NCBI RefSeq assembly: GCF_900094805.1
Contig: NZ_FMAT01000001.1
Location: 1 to 64,000, forward strand
Length of the DNA: 64,000 nt
Source of the DNA: Arthrobacter sp. NIO-1057
GTDB lineage: Bacteria; Actinomycetota; Actinomycetes; Actinomycetales; Micrococcaceae
Reading direction: 5' to 3'
Shown: piece by piece, positions 1 through 9,009 of the stretch
Layout: each line of letters begins with the position of its first letter
Position numbering within the stretch: position 1 is the first letter of the stretch
The notes under the pieces: model-generated
What the model was told of the DNA's origin: nothing
The model's input: the letters and a program-made list of their open reading frames with translations, nothing else
Databases searched by the model: none
Program-made: the position numbers and the translations under genes

Positions 1-123
1 TATGCCTGTTACTAGAATATGTCTTCGATTATTTGGTTGCGGGTGGATAACTTTTAGAACACGGTGATGTGACAGGTCAGGGGCGGATTGACGAATGTCT
101 AAAGCTAAAAGACCGGTGGGGAA

Positions 124-537
124 CTAGGCCTTGGCGGCGTTCTTAGCGCGGCAATCGGCGCAGAGGCCGTAGATCTCGACCGTGTGTTCGGGGTCGGAAA
201 AATCATGCTCGGCAGCGACTCGGGCGGCCCAACGCTCGACCGAAGGTGCTTGAACTTCGACGGTCTTAGAGCAGGAGCGACATACGAGGTGATGGTGGTG
301 TGTTTCGGTCACGCATTGGCGGAAACGGGCTTCTCCGTCGCCACTACGAAGGACGTCGAGTAGACCGTCGTCGGCCATGGACTGCAGCAGTCGGTACACG
401 GTGGCCAGGGAAACCTTTTTCTCGGAATCCTGCAACCAACGGTGAAGCTGCTGGGCAGTGGCGAAATCGTCAATCTCGCTTAATGCCTGAGTGACAGCCA
501 GTCGCTGTTTGGTGATCCGGGTTTCTGGCTGGGACAT
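124..537 (-). CDS. zur: Fur-family zinc uptake regulator (Zur-like)
   Basis: Metal-responsive repressor of the Fur superfamily, 137 aa from the chosen ATG. An N-terminal winged helix (VSLATVYRLLQSM, about residues 42-54) is followed by the dimerisation domain with the HHHHLVC cluster (H80-H83), C86/C89 and a closing C126/C129 pair, the usual structural zinc site. The sequence resembles mycobacterial Zur (FurB) more than iron Fur, notably in the HHHH-L-VCRSC block and the CADCR ending; this comparison is from memory. A TTG 90 nt upstream also keeps the frame open (167 aa), but the added residues look unlike the family and the ATG has AAGGAA about 12 nt upstream. It lies divergent from the MBL gene. 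No palindromic Zur box was recognised. Zinc specificity is inferred. Confidence 0.85.
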   Translation of the reverse strand: MSQPETRITKQRLAVTQALSEIDDFATAQQLHRWLQDSEKKVSLATVYRLLQSMADDGLLDVLRSGDGEARFRQCVTETHHHHLVCRSCSKTVEVQAPSVERWAARVAAEHDFSDPEHTVEIYGLCADCRAKNAAKA

Positions 538-689
538 CGAGGTGCACCATTCCTTGACTTCGTTGAGGGCTGGCAACGGGGCAAAATTCTGCGCCGGTCG
601 CCAGTAGTTCCACTCAATTTTAGCCAACTTTCCCAGATGTTGCGTGTCTGGCGCTGGTACGGGCGGGGCGGGGAGCCTAGGCTAAGGAT

Positions 690-1385
690 ATGCGTATCAA
701 AACCAGAGGCCATTCCTGCATCGAACTTAGTACGATCGACGGTTCGCTACTGCTGGATCCCGGCGTTTTCTCGGATCTGACTGGTGCATTTGAGGGCAAG
801 AATGCGGTGTTGATCACCCATGAGCACGCCGATCACGCTGATGAAGCGGCGATCGTCCAAGCATTGAATGCAAACTCTGTATTAGAGGTCTACGCGCCGG
901 CGGTGCTGGCAGAAAAACTGCGCGAACAGCTGCCGGCAGCGGTGGCTGCGCAGGTGCATACGGTCTGCGCCGGTGCGGACTTGATCGTCGGCGGGATTAA
1001 GGTGCGAGCGGTGGGAGGTACGCATGCCACGATCCACCGATCCATCGATTTGGTCGCGAACGTTGGGTACATACTAGGGGACCATGCGGTGGGCCAGCCG
1101 GTCGTGTACCACCCGGGCGATAATTACCACGTCCCGGTCGGTGTGCCGGTAGACCTGCTTCTGCTGCCGGTAATGGCACCGTGGGCCAAGATGTCTGAAG
1201 CCGCAGATTTTGCGGTAGCTGTTAAGGCGGCCACCTGGGCTCCGATCCATGATGGGTTGCTCAACGAGCGTGGCACCGCGTTGTTCGATCGTCAGCTCGG
1301 TGCGATTGCTGGGCGCGATGGCAGTGAATTCCGGCGGCTAGAAGCCGGCGTGGAAACCAAAGTTGAAGAATTGCTAGCGAGGTAG
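690..1385 (+). CDS. MBL-fold metal-dependent hydrolase
   Basis: Metallo-beta-lactamase fold protein of 231 aa. The HxHxDH metal motif is HEHADH (residues 44-49), and later His/Asp ligands are visible in GGTHATIH and YHPGD. Length and N-terminus resemble the UlaG-like group, whose members act on varied substrates, so no reaction is assigned. A -10-like TAGGCT lies 6 nt before the ATG. Together with an AAGGAT that touches the ATG and so is too close to act as a Shine-Dalgarno, this suggests a leaderless mRNA. The stop codon overlaps the start of the sulfurtransferase gene, so the two are probably co-transcribed. Neither the sequence nor the neighbourhood shows the substrate. Confidence 0.85.
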   Translation: MRIKTRGHSCIELSTIDGSLLLDPGVFSDLTGAFEGKNAVLITHEHADHADEAAIVQALNANSVLEVYAPAVLAEKLREQLPAAVAAQVHTVCAGADLIVGGIKVRAVGGTHATIHRSIDLVANVGYILGDHAVGQPVVYHPGDNYHVPVGVPVDLLLLPVMAPWAKMSEAADFAVAVKAATWAPIHDGLLNERGTALFDRQLGAIAGRDGSEFRRLEAGVETKVEELLAR

Positions 1386-2221
1386 TGTCGATGATTCCCT
1401 TGATTTCTGCTCGCGAGCTGGCGGCGCTCGGAGAAAAGCAGTGTGTGCTCCTGGATGTTCGGTGGACCCTTGGTCGGGACGACGGCGCGCAACAGTATGC
1501 GCTCGGGCATATTCCTTCGGCGTTGTTCGTCGATCTGGAACGCGAGCTATCAGGCGCGGTGGGGGAGCATACCGGTCGGCATCCACTGCCCTTGCCTGCA
1601 GATTTCGAGGCGGCGGCTCGGCGCTGGGGAATTAATGATGACAGCCACGTGGTGGTCTATGACGACTCTGGTGCGTTGGCGGCGGCTCGGGCGTGGTGGC
1701 TATTGCGTCATGCCGGTTTTGAGCAGGTACAGGTGCTTGATGGGGGACTGGAGGCGTGGAAACAGGCCGGCGGAGAAGTTTCCACTGAACTTGGGCAGGC
1801 TCGGGCCGGAACCGTGTCGCTGTCATGGGGTCGGATGCCGGTGGTGGAATTCGACGAGCTGGATTCCCTGTCCGGGGTGCTGATCGATTCGCGAGCCACG
1901 GTGCGCTATTTGGGGATCCAAGAGCCCGTGGATCCGGTGGCCGGGCACATTCCCGGGGCACTGAACCGTCCCACCACCGATAACCTTGACGAGCAGGCTC
2001 GTTTTTATCGCCCCGAGGTATTGCAGGCAGCCTTCGAAAAGCTTGGCGCGGTGCAGGGTGGATCGGCTGCCTATTGCGGGTCGGGAATTACCGCAGCCCA
2101 TCAGGTCCTGGCCGCGGCCAGCGCCGGGATTGAGCTGGGCCTGTACCCCGGAAGCTGGTCCGAATACTGCTCGTACCCGCAGGCACCGGTGGCGACGAAC
2201 GATGAGAAGCACCGCAACTAG
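1385..2221 (+). CDS. Sulfurtransferase with two rhodanese domains (SseA-like)
   Basis: Transfers sulfane sulfur from thiosulfate or 3-mercaptopyruvate to a thiophilic acceptor in the cytoplasm. At 278 aa it is the usual length of a tandem rhodanese: an inactive N-terminal domain (LLDVRW start, GHIPSALFVD) and a C-terminal domain (GHIPGALNRP) with the active-site loop CGSGITA, catalytic C231. CGSG-type loops are typical of the thiosulfate/3-mercaptopyruvate group; which substrate is used cannot be read from sequence. The start is GTG, sharing one base with the upstream TAG; an in-frame ATG lies two codons later and is equally possible. It probably forms an operon with the MBL-fold gene before it. 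Confidence 0.9.
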   Translation: MSMIPLISARELAALGEKQCVLLDVRWTLGRDDGAQQYALGHIPSALFVDLERELSGAVGEHTGRHPLPLPADFEAAARRWGINDDSHVVVYDDSGALAAARAWWLLRHAGFEQVQVLDGGLEAWKQAGGEVSTELGQARAGTVSLSWGRMPVVEFDELDSLSGVLIDSRATVRYLGIQEPVDPVAGHIPGALNRPTTDNLDEQARFYRPEVLQAAFEKLGAVQGGSAAYCGSGITAAHQVLAAASAGIELGLYPGSWSEYCSYPQAPVATNDEKHRN

Positions 2222-2278
2222 ATTCCCACTCGCTAGATTTCCACACACTAGACGTCTATTTAGCAACGAAAGGCAGCA

Positions 2279-2707
2279 ATGAGTACGCTGTTTAGCAAAA
2301 TTATCGATGGTCAGATCCCAGGCCGGTTCGTATGGAAAGACGAGACCTGTGTGGCTTTCTTGTCCATCGGACCACTTTCTGACGGGCATGCCCTGGTAGT
2401 TCCTCGGCAGGAGATCGACGAGTTTACCGACGCTTCCGAAGAGTTGCTCACGCACCTGACCTTGGTCGCCCAGAAGATTGGGCAGACCCAGAAGCGGGTC
2501 TTTGGTGCGCAACGTGCCGGGCTGATGATCGCTGGATTTGAGGTTCCGCACCTGCATGTGCACGTGTGGCCGACCAACTCGCTGGCGGATTTCGACCTGT
2601 CCAATGCTGCCGATAATCCCGATCCGAAGGCCATGGACCGCAACGCACAGGTGTTGCGCGAGGGCTTGGTGGCTGACGGCCACGGCGAATTTGTTCCCGA
2701 AGCCTAG
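2279..2707 (+). CDS. HIT family protein
   Basis: Histidine-triad nucleotide-binding protein, 142 aa. The triad is PHLHVHVWP (H91, H93, H95), and the N-terminal FSKIIDGQIP is the classic HIT opening. Family members hydrolyse AMP-lysine-type or AMP-N substrates; the physiological substrate here is unknown. The family's usual length is 110-145 aa, so the gene looks complete. AAAGG lies 6-10 nt upstream of the ATG. It sits 57 nt after the sulfurtransferase gene on the same strand and may be part of its transcript. Confidence 0.92.
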   Translation: MSTLFSKIIDGQIPGRFVWKDETCVAFLSIGPLSDGHALVVPRQEIDEFTDASEELLTHLTLVAQKIGQTQKRVFGAQRAGLMIAGFEVPHLHVHVWPTNSLADFDLSNAADNPDPKAMDRNAQVLREGLVADGHGEFVPEA

Positions 2708-2747
2708 ATAAATCCGTTACCAGTCGACGCTGGCTAATGCGCGCGGG

Positions 2748-3083
2748 GTGCATCCGGGGATTTTCGGATTGGCCAATGCGTTGGGCCGCAACGGAAAACT
2801 CACGGCTGAGCAACACGCGATCTGGCGCGCCGGCAACGACTGGTACAACGCCGCCTACCCGAACCTAAGCGATGCGGATCCAGACGTTTACGATCATCGA
2901 ATCAACCCGGGTGCGGCCGCGTGGTTTAAAGACAGTGCTCACCACCTGCTGGAGCGCGTCGAGCCTTATTTGAGGCTGCTCGACGCGCATCAGGTTCCCT
3001 GGGAACGGTTGGAGAGTGCGGACCCCGGCCGAATCATCTACGAAGATGAGGTTCAGGTCGTCGTCGTGCCGTTAGCTGGCTAA
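2748..3083 (+). CDS. Conserved hypothetical protein, possibly N-terminally short
   Basis: Small soluble protein of about 111 aa, not assigned to a family. It is rich in aromatic residues (WRAGNDWYNAAYPN, AAWFK) and has no signal peptide or membrane helix. The GTG start is weak. The frame stays open upstream to a stop at 2709-2711 without an ATG, and the upstream residues (NARGVHPGIFG) read as natural protein, so the true start is uncertain or an N-terminal part has been lost. I have a vague memory of longer actinobacterial homologues carrying a similar HPGIFGLANALGR stretch. The stop overlaps the end of convergent lrp by 4 nt. Confidence 0.6.
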   Translation: MHPGIFGLANALGRNGKLTAEQHAIWRAGNDWYNAAYPNLSDADPDVYDHRINPGAAAWFKDSAHHLLERVEPYLRLLDAHQVPWERLESADPGRIIYEDEVQVVVVPLAG

Positions 3084-3514
3084 CCTTTGACGCGGCGCAT
3101 GGTCATATGCGAAGTGACGCGACGGACCGCGGGCAGTGCGGTGAGCTTGGGAATCAGGTCCCGATCGTAGGCCTCGGCGTCGGCCACTTGGATGCGCAAA
3201 AAATAGTCGGGCTGGCCGTAGAGGCGGCGAATTTCGGTGACGCCTTCGACGGTGTTCACCGCTGTTTCAAATTCATCGAGGCTGTGCTCGTTGTTCATCT
3301 CGACGTCGATGGCCACGGTGACTTCGAAGCCACGTCCGTAGGCTTTGGGGTTGATGTTCGCCTTGTAGCCGGCGATGATTCCCTCGGCCTCCAAGCGTTG
3401 GACTCGACGCAGGCAGGGGGCCGGTGTTAAGCCCACTCGGCGCGAGAGTTCCAGATTGCTGATGCGCGCGTCATTTTCGAGTTCGGCAATAATTGCGCGG
3501 TCTAAATCATCCAT
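3080..3514 (-). CDS. lrp: Lrp/AsnC-family regulator of the adjacent exporter
   Basis: Feast/famine regulator of 144 aa. The N-terminal helix-turn-helix (ISNLELSRRVGLTPAPCLRRVQRL) is followed by a C-terminal RAM ligand-binding/oligomerisation domain (about residues 68-140, with GQPDYFLRIQV). It is divergent from azlC/azlD with 81 nt between starts, the arrangement known in Corynebacterium glutamicum, where Lrp activates brnFE in response to branched-chain amino acids and methionine. The same role is inferred here from context. An AATAAT hexamer 6 nt before the ATG suggests a leaderless transcript. Confidence 0.9.
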   Translation of the reverse strand: MDDLDRAIIAELENDARISNLELSRRVGLTPAPCLRRVQRLEAEGIIAGYKANINPKAYGRGFEVTVAIDVEMNNEHSLDEFETAVNTVEGVTEIRRLYGQPDYFLRIQVADAEAYDRDLIPKLTALPAVRRVTSHMTMRRVKG

Positions 3515-3595
3515 GCACCTATTATTGCTTATTTGATGGTCGGATTAGCTAGAAGTAGCAACCATATTTGGTCTGAAATTCCCTAATATTGCTAC
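3515..3595. promoter_or_regulatory. Divergent lrp / azlCD promoter region
   Basis: The 81-nt gap between the two divergent starts is AT-rich compared with its flanks. On the plus strand TAATAT (3584-3589) lies 6 nt before the azlC ATG. On the minus strand an AATAAT-like hexamer lies 6 nt before the lrp ATG. Neither gene has a Shine-Dalgarno sequence, so both are probably leaderless. No good -35 is seen for azlC, which fits activator-dependent transcription by Lrp; this is an inference. Confidence 0.55.
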
Positions 3596-4345
3596 ATGTT
3601 CGAAAAGTTGGCAATTAAGTCTACGAAACCTGCCGCTGCAGGCAGTCGATGGCAGCAGATCAGGCTCGGAGCACACAATGTCCTTCCCGCCTGCCTGGCG
3701 GTGATTCCACTGGGACTGGCGTTGGGTGTGCTGCTGGTGCGCACCGGGCTGCCTTGGTGGTCGGCTCCGCTGCTGGCCGGATTGGTCTTTGCCGGTTCTT
3801 TGGAATTTTTGCTGATCGGTCTGCTAGCCGTCGCAGCGCCGCTGTCGCACATTGCGCTGACCACCATGGTGGTGAACTTCCGCCACGTTTTTTACGCGAT
3901 CTCTTTTCCACTGCACCGGGTTCGCGGCAGAGGGGCCAAGGCCTACAGCATGTTCGCGCTGACCGACGAGGCCTACGCGCTGACGGTCGAGGCCGAACGT
4001 GAAAACTATTCTTCGGCACGGATCCTGAGCATCCAGTCGCTGTTCCACGCCAGCTGGACGATCAGCGTGCTCGCTGGAGCGCTGCTGACCGGACTGATCC
4101 CAGAGTCGATCAAGGGTCTGGACTTTGCGGTGACCGCGCTGTTCACCGTCTTGGCGATCGAAGCCTATAAGGCCTACCGGAGTCTGCCACTGTCGCTCTT
4201 GGCCTTGATTAGTGCCGTCGTGGCCAGTTGGATCGCACCGCAAAGCATGATGGTGGTGGCCATGGTGATGTTCTTGATCGGCCTATCTCTGGCCTATTTG
4301 CTGCGCCGCGGACCCAAGGAATCAGAAGGAAACCATGCCCGATAA
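3596..4345 (+). CDS. brnF: AzlC-family branched-chain amino acid exporter, large subunit (BrnF-like)
   Basis: Large subunit of a two-component exporter of branched-chain amino acids (and methionine in corynebacteria), in the cytoplasmic membrane. The 249 aa are mostly hydrophobic, with about 7-8 membrane helices. AzlC family features include the early GALPLGLALG-like segment, the loop VVNFRHVFYAISFP, and FALTDEAYAL after the third or fourth helix. Its 3' end overlaps azlD by 11 nt, so the two subunits are translationally coupled. A divergent lrp gene gives the likely regulation. Exporter class is well supported; substrate is inferred from the lrp pairing. Confidence 0.88.
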   Translation: MFEKLAIKSTKPAAAGSRWQQIRLGAHNVLPACLAVIPLGLALGVLLVRTGLPWWSAPLLAGLVFAGSLEFLLIGLLAVAAPLSHIALTTMVVNFRHVFYAISFPLHRVRGRGAKAYSMFALTDEAYALTVEAERENYSSARILSIQSLFHASWTISVLAGALLTGLIPESIKGLDFAVTALFTVLAIEAYKAYRSLPLSLLALISAVVASWIAPQSMMVVAMVMFLIGLSLAYLLRRGPKESEGNHAR

Positions 4346-4658
4346 TCTCTACCTGTTTTCGGTCATTGCGCTCAGCGCAGCACTGACCTTTGCCTTGCGC
4401 GCGCTGCCTTTTACCTTCATCACCAAATTACGCAGCAACGACTTCATCAACTATCTGGCCGGGCGCATGCCACTGGGAATTATGGTGGTACTGCTCGCTT
4501 CCACGCTCCCGGCAGGCATCATGGACCTAGCGGTGGCGTGGCCGGTTGCCGCAGCGCTCGCGACCACCGTAGGTCTGCACCTGTTCAAATCCAACGCCGT
4601 ACTCAGCGTGCTCGGTGGCACAGCGGTGTACGTGGGCATCCTCAGTTGGCTGCTATAG
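4335..4658 (+). CDS. brnE: AzlD-family exporter, small subunit (BrnE-like)
   Basis: Small membrane subunit, 107 aa with about four hydrophobic helices, as expected for AzlD. The family's RALPF motif appears as LRALPFTF near residues 22-29. The ATG is preceded by AAGGAA inside azlC. It overlaps azlC at its 5' end, and its last 6 nt overlap the convergent hrpA 3' end, so no terminator fits between them. Confidence 0.88.
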   Translation: MPDNLYLFSVIALSAALTFALRALPFTFITKLRSNDFINYLAGRMPLGIMVVLLASTLPAGIMDLAVAWPVAAALATTVGLHLFKSNAVLSVLGGTAVYVGILSWLL

Positions 4659-7600
4659 TTCCGCCAAGCCGTCCTTGATGGCCTTGCGAATGCGCTTTTC
4701 GCTCACCGAATAGGCGGTGCCCAGTTCTTGGGCAAACAGCGAGATGCGCATTTCTTCGAGCATCCACTTCACCTGCGCCAGCGTGGCCGGGACGCGGGCG
4801 CCCTGAGGCACACGTTCCAGCGCGCTATCGTACTCATCTTCCAGCTTCTGGATGATCACCAGCGCCTGAGAATCACGGGTCACCGCTCCGCCACGAAGCT
4901 TCTCCAAACGCTTCTCGATACCTTGCACATAGCGTGGCAGGCGTAGCAGATTCGCCGCCCCGGTGGCAGCGATGAAGCCTGGATAAATCAGCTGTTCCAA
5001 CTGCGAACGAATATCGGTGACCGCCGCGAACATGGCCAGTGACTTGTTGTTCTTCAAATCCTTGTTGATGCGTGTGGACGCGGCGAACACCTTGGCAACC
5101 ACCGCGGTGATCGTGAAAATGGTGTCGATCTGCTCGGCGCGGACGGTTTCGAACAACGCCTCAAACTCGGCACGCTTCATCGGCAGTTTTTCGGGGACCA
5201 ACTGATCCACGGCAGCCATCGTGCAGTCGGCGATCAACTTGTCGATCGACCCGTGCGGGTTCTGCGTAAAGACCAATTTCTCCGCATTGTCCAGGTGCGA
5301 AATCACAAACTTGGCAGCCGGTGGCAAACGCAGCATCAAGAGGCGGATCACCCCCGAGCGGTGGGCGGCATCGCGTTCGGACTCATTACGGAAGACCGTG
5401 AGGTCCACCGTGGAACCGTTATCGGTCAGCCCCGGGAACGCGGTGATCTGCTGTCCCATCACGGTGGTGGTCACCTTGGCCGGCAGGGTATCACCCAGGG
5501 TTTCGCCGGCGGCCGCCAACTGTGGCCAGGTTTCCAAGGCTTTCTGATCCCAGGCGCCGGGCTGTGCGCTATTCGCCGACTTCTTGCGGTTTTTCGCAGC
5601 GGGTGCGGGTTGGCCCGGTTTGCCGGGTTTAGTGACGCCAGGTTTGATAGAGCCAGGGGAGTTGACCCCACTGGCCAAGGCCGCCCGGTTGGCCGCAGCG
5701 AACTTGTATTGCAGGGCCGCAAGATCATCACCCTGACCGAGCACCTTGCCCGAAGCATCGGTGACGGTGAAACCAAAGCGCAGGTGGGCCGGAAGAGTGC
5801 TGAAGTCGAAAACTCCCGGATCCACCACCATGCCCCGAAGTCGGCGCAAGACCAAGGCCAAAGACTCGGCCAAATCATCGGTGGCCGGATCAAAATCAGC
5901 GTTGAGCATTTCCAGGGCCTTACCGGCCACATCCGGGGCAGGAACAAAGTTCTTGCGAATGGACTTGGGCATGGATCGAATCAGCGCAGTGATCAGTTCA
6001 TGGCGCAGACCGGGGATCAACCAGGCAAAACGCGCAGGCTCCAGCTGGTTGAGGAAGACCACCGGGACGCGAAGCGATACTCCGTCGCCCTCATTCCCGG
6101 AAGCTGCCGGGTTGTACTCGTAACTCAGTGGCAGATGAATGGATCCCAGTTGCCAAGTTGTGGGGAACAGGCTCTCATCAAGCTGCTCGCCCTCAGCCAA
6201 CAGCGCCTCAGGATCAAAATCCAGCAGTGTGGGGTCGGTAGCGCGCGCCTTTTTCCACCAGCGATCAAAGTGCCGCTCGGAATATACCTGGGCACCCACC
6301 CGAGCGTCATAGAACGCAAAAAGGTCCTCGTCGCTGATGCGCAAATCATGCCGGCGCATGCGGGTTTCAAGCTCTTCCACCTCTTCGAGCAGGGCCCGGT
6401 TCTTGGCGAAGAACTTGTGATGGGTGCGCCAATCACCCTCAACCAGTGCATGGCGAATAAAGAGCTCACGCGCAAGATCGGGATCCACACGCCAATAGTG
6501 AAATTGGCGGCGCGGAATAATCGGCAGGCCAAAGAGCGTGACCTTCTCATAACCCATCACCGAGCCGGTGCGCTTGGACCAATGAGGCTCCGAATGGGTG
6601 CGTTTGAGCAGCTGGGGAGCCACTTCTTCGACCCATTCCGGTGCGATGCTGGCGTTCACCCGTGCCCACAGGCGCGAGGTTTCCACCAGCTCGGCGGACA
6701 TGATCCAGGTCGGCGACTTTTTGAACAGGCCCGAACCAGGGAAGATCGCAAAGCGGGTGCCGCGTGCGCCCAGATAGTCGCGCTTACGCTCATCGTAGAG
6801 ACCGATATGCCCGAGCAGCCCGGCCAGCAGCGACTTGTGGACTTGGTCTTCGTTCGCGGCTGGATCAATCGGTGCGGCCGCCACCGTGATCCCCAGTGGC
6901 TTGGCCAACTGGCGTAGCTGGGTGAACAAGTCCTGCCACTCACGCACGCGCAGATAGTTGATGAACTCGGCCTTGCATAACCGGCGGAAGGCCGAAGAGG
7001 ACAACTCTTTTTGTTGCTCCTGCAGGTAGGCCCACAGGTTCAGCAGCGCGATAAAGTCCGATTTCTCGTCCACAAATCGTTTGTGAAGTTCCACGGCTCG
7101 ATCGCGTTGGCCGGTCTCCTCGCTGGGACGTTCGCGCGGGTCTTGGATGCTCAGCCCGGCGGCGAGCACCATGACCTCCTTGGCCACGCCACGATCTGCG
7201 GATTCGACGATCATGCGGCCCAGACGCACATCAAGTGGCAACTGGGCCAGCTTGCGCCCGATCTGCGTGAGCTTGGCGGCCTTGCTGGATTCCAAGGCGC
7301 CAAGTTCGCGCAGCAGGTTCACACCATCGGTGATGGCGCGGGCCTCGGGTGGTTGCACAAACGGGAACTGTGCGACCTCGGCGGCGGAGGCCACCACACC
7401 CATGGATATCATCTGCAAGATCACGCTGGCCAGATTGGTGCGCAGAATTTCCGGGTCGGTGAACTCGGGGCGCGAGTCATAGTCGGACTCGGAGTACAGG
7501 CGAATCGCGATGCCTTCCGAGACACGTCCACAACGACCCGAACGCTGGTTGGCGCTGGCTTGGGAGACGCGTTCAATCGGCAGGCGTTGCACCTTGGTGC

Positions 7601-8606
7601 GGTGCGAATAACGCGAAATGCGGGCGGTGCCGGTATCAATGACGTACTTGATTCCCGGAACGGTCAGCGAAGTTTCTGCCACGTTGGTGGCCAGGATGAT
7701 GCGCGGGTTGCCCCCGGGATGGAACACCCGGTGCTGCTCGGCCAGCGACAGCCGGGCGAACAGCGGAAGGACCTCATAGCGGGGCATGCGCTTATTTGAG
7801 GTGACCAGGGCGCGCAGGGCCTCGGCGGCGTCACGGATTTCGCGCTCGCCGGAGAAGAAGATCAGGATGTCTCCCGGCGCTTCGCCGCTCAGCTCCCTGA
7901 CCGCATCGGTCACCGCATCGAGCGGATCACGTTCTTCTTCCAGCGAGTTCGCATCGCCGTCTTCGTCCTCAAGCTCGGCTTCAGCCTGCAGGGGACGGTA
8001 GCGCAGTTCTACCGGGAAGGTGCGCCCGGAGACCTCAATGATCGGGGCCGGCTGCAGCTCGCCGTTGGGCAAGATGGTACCAAAGTGTGCAGCAAATCGT
8101 TCCGGGTCGATCGTGGCCGAGGTGATGATGATCTTCAGCTCGGGCCGCTGAGGCATGATCTGTTTGAGGTAACCGAGCAAAAAGTCGATGTTCAGGCTAC
8201 GCTCGTGGGCCTCATCGATGATGATCGCCGAGTATTTTTTCAGCAGCCGGTCACGCTGAATCTCGGCCAGCAGGATGCCGTCGGTCATGACCTTCAGCTT
8301 GGTCTGGCGTGAAACTTCACCGGTGAAGCGCACATGGAAACCGACTTCATCGCCGATCTGTGTGCCCATTTCCTCGGCAATACGCTCGGCGACGGTGCGC
8401 GCGGCAAGGCGTCGGGGCTGGGTGTGCCCGATCATGCCCTGCTCGGCCAGTCCGAGTTCGATGAGCATCTTGGGCAACTGCGTGGTTTTGCCCGAACCGG
8501 TTTCGCCGGCAATGACTACTACCTGATTTTCGCGCACCGCTGTGAGGATGTCCGTGCGACGGGCTGAGACCGGGAGGGCTTCGGGGTACGTAATGCTAAG
8601 CGCCAT
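4653..8606 (-). CDS. hrpA: ATP-dependent RNA helicase HrpA
   Basis: DEAH-box SF2 RNA helicase of 1317 aa, the normal length for HrpA. Walker A is GETGSGKT (residues 34-41) and motif II is DEAH (131-134). SATID, TNVAETSLTVPG and QRSGRCGR provide the other DEAH motifs, followed by the HA2 and OB-fold regions and the long HrpA-specific C-terminal part (DUF3418). In E. coli, HrpA resolves stalled ribosomes; that role is known for the family, not shown here. A Pro/Gly/Lys-rich linker (about residues 980-1010) breaks the C-terminal part. The start has GGGAGC 4 nt upstream, and TAGAAT at 8616-8621 (minus) would give a very short leader. Confidence 0.95.
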   Translation of the reverse strand: MALSITYPEALPVSARRTDILTAVRENQVVVIAGETGSGKTTQLPKMLIELGLAEQGMIGHTQPRRLAARTVAERIAEEMGTQIGDEVGFHVRFTGEVSRQTKLKVMTDGILLAEIQRDRLLKKYSAIIIDEAHERSLNIDFLLGYLKQIMPQRPELKIIITSATIDPERFAAHFGTILPNGELQPAPIIEVSGRTFPVELRYRPLQAEAELEDEDGDANSLEEERDPLDAVTDAVRELSGEAPGDILIFFSGEREIRDAAEALRALVTSNKRMPRYEVLPLFARLSLAEQHRVFHPGGNPRIILATNVAETSLTVPGIKYVIDTGTARISRYSHRTKVQRLPIERVSQASANQRSGRCGRVSEGIAIRLYSESDYDSRPEFTDPEILRTNLASVILQMISMGVVASAAEVAQFPFVQPPEARAITDGVNLLRELGALESSKAAKLTQIGRKLAQLPLDVRLGRMIVESADRGVAKEVMVLAAGLSIQDPRERPSEETGQRDRAVELHKRFVDEKSDFIALLNLWAYLQEQQKELSSSAFRRLCKAEFINYLRVREWQDLFTQLRQLAKPLGITVAAAPIDPAANEDQVHKSLLAGLLGHIGLYDERKRDYLGARGTRFAIFPGSGLFKKSPTWIMSAELVETSRLWARVNASIAPEWVEEVAPQLLKRTHSEPHWSKRTGSVMGYEKVTLFGLPIIPRRQFHYWRVDPDLARELFIRHALVEGDWRTHHKFFAKNRALLEEVEELETRMRRHDLRISDEDLFAFYDARVGAQVYSERHFDRWWKKARATDPTLLDFDPEALLAEGEQLDESLFPTTWQLGSIHLPLSYEYNPAASGNEGDGVSLRVPVVFLNQLEPARFAWLIPGLRHELITALIRSMPKSIRKNFVPAPDVAGKALEMLNADFDPATDDLAESLALVLRRLRGMVVDPGVFDFSTLPAHLRFGFTVTDASGKVLGQGDDLAALQYKFAAANRAALASGVNSPGSIKPGVTKPGKPGQPAPAAKNRKKSANSAQPGAWDQKALETWPQLAAAGETLGDTLPAKVTTTVMGQQITAFPGLTDNGSTVDLTVFRNESERDAAHRSGVIRLLMLRLPPAAKFVISHLDNAEKLVFTQNPHGSIDKLIADCTMAAVDQLVPEKLPMKRAEFEALFETVRAEQIDTIFTITAVVAKVFAASTRINKDLKNNKSLAMFAAVTDIRSQLEQLIYPGFIAATGAANLLRLPRYVQGIEKRLEKLRGGAVTRDSQALVIIQKLEDEYDSALERVPQGARVPATLAQVKWMLEEMRISLFAQELGTAYSVSEKRIRKAIKDGLAEL

Positions 8607-9009
8607 GATGCTCCCATTCTATTCGCGCAACGCGCATTGTTCGCTTTGCCTAGCCGACAGCTGAAAAACCGGTACATGAGCGGGGCAGAGAATGATCAAG
8701 CTGGACTAGTCAAATTTTCGCTCTGTCTAAGCAAGTGTCGACATCTTGGGGGATGAAAATACAAAACTTCATGATTCTGCGGCTTAGCGGAGAATTTGTG
8801 TCCATTGATCGGCAAATCAACAGTAAAGCGTCTGTGAAAGGGCCTTTCTTGTGAGCAAGGTGAGGTCGTTCACATGTAAGATCTAGGGTAATCATCGACG
8901 CCACACTTGGAGAGTTCCCGGTGGTTGCTCGCTAGCACGAACAGCCTGACCAAGCAGCGACGGAATCGGTGAGAATCACTCGCATCAGGGGACTTTGAAA
9001 GGAATTTCA
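8607..9009. other. 403-nt intergenic region between hrpA and the binding-protein gene
   Basis: No convincing gene. A 64-codon minus-strand frame exists but has no ribosome site and no recognisable protein. The hrpA -10 (TAGAAT, 8616-8621, minus) sits at the left edge. The middle, about 8695-8840, is visibly AT-richer than the flanking genes. The right edge holds AAAGGA (8999-9004), the ribosome site of the binding-protein gene, so a promoter must lie within the region, but I could not choose one with confidence. No riboswitch fold or T-box was recognised. Confidence 0.5.

Noticed and set aside
93-126. Ten-codon plus-strand frame starting MSKAKRP near the left edge
   Set aside because: Too short, ends at once, and overlaps the end of zur; likely chance.
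5253-6917. 554-codon plus-strand open frame
   Set aside because: It lies wholly antisense to hrpA, whose helicase motifs are unambiguous; long antisense frames are common in G+C-rich genes. No ribosome site or recognisable protein.
8710-8904. 64-codon minus-strand frame in the 8.6-9.0 kb gap
   Set aside because: No ribosome site, no -10 at the right spacing, and no protein-like pattern.
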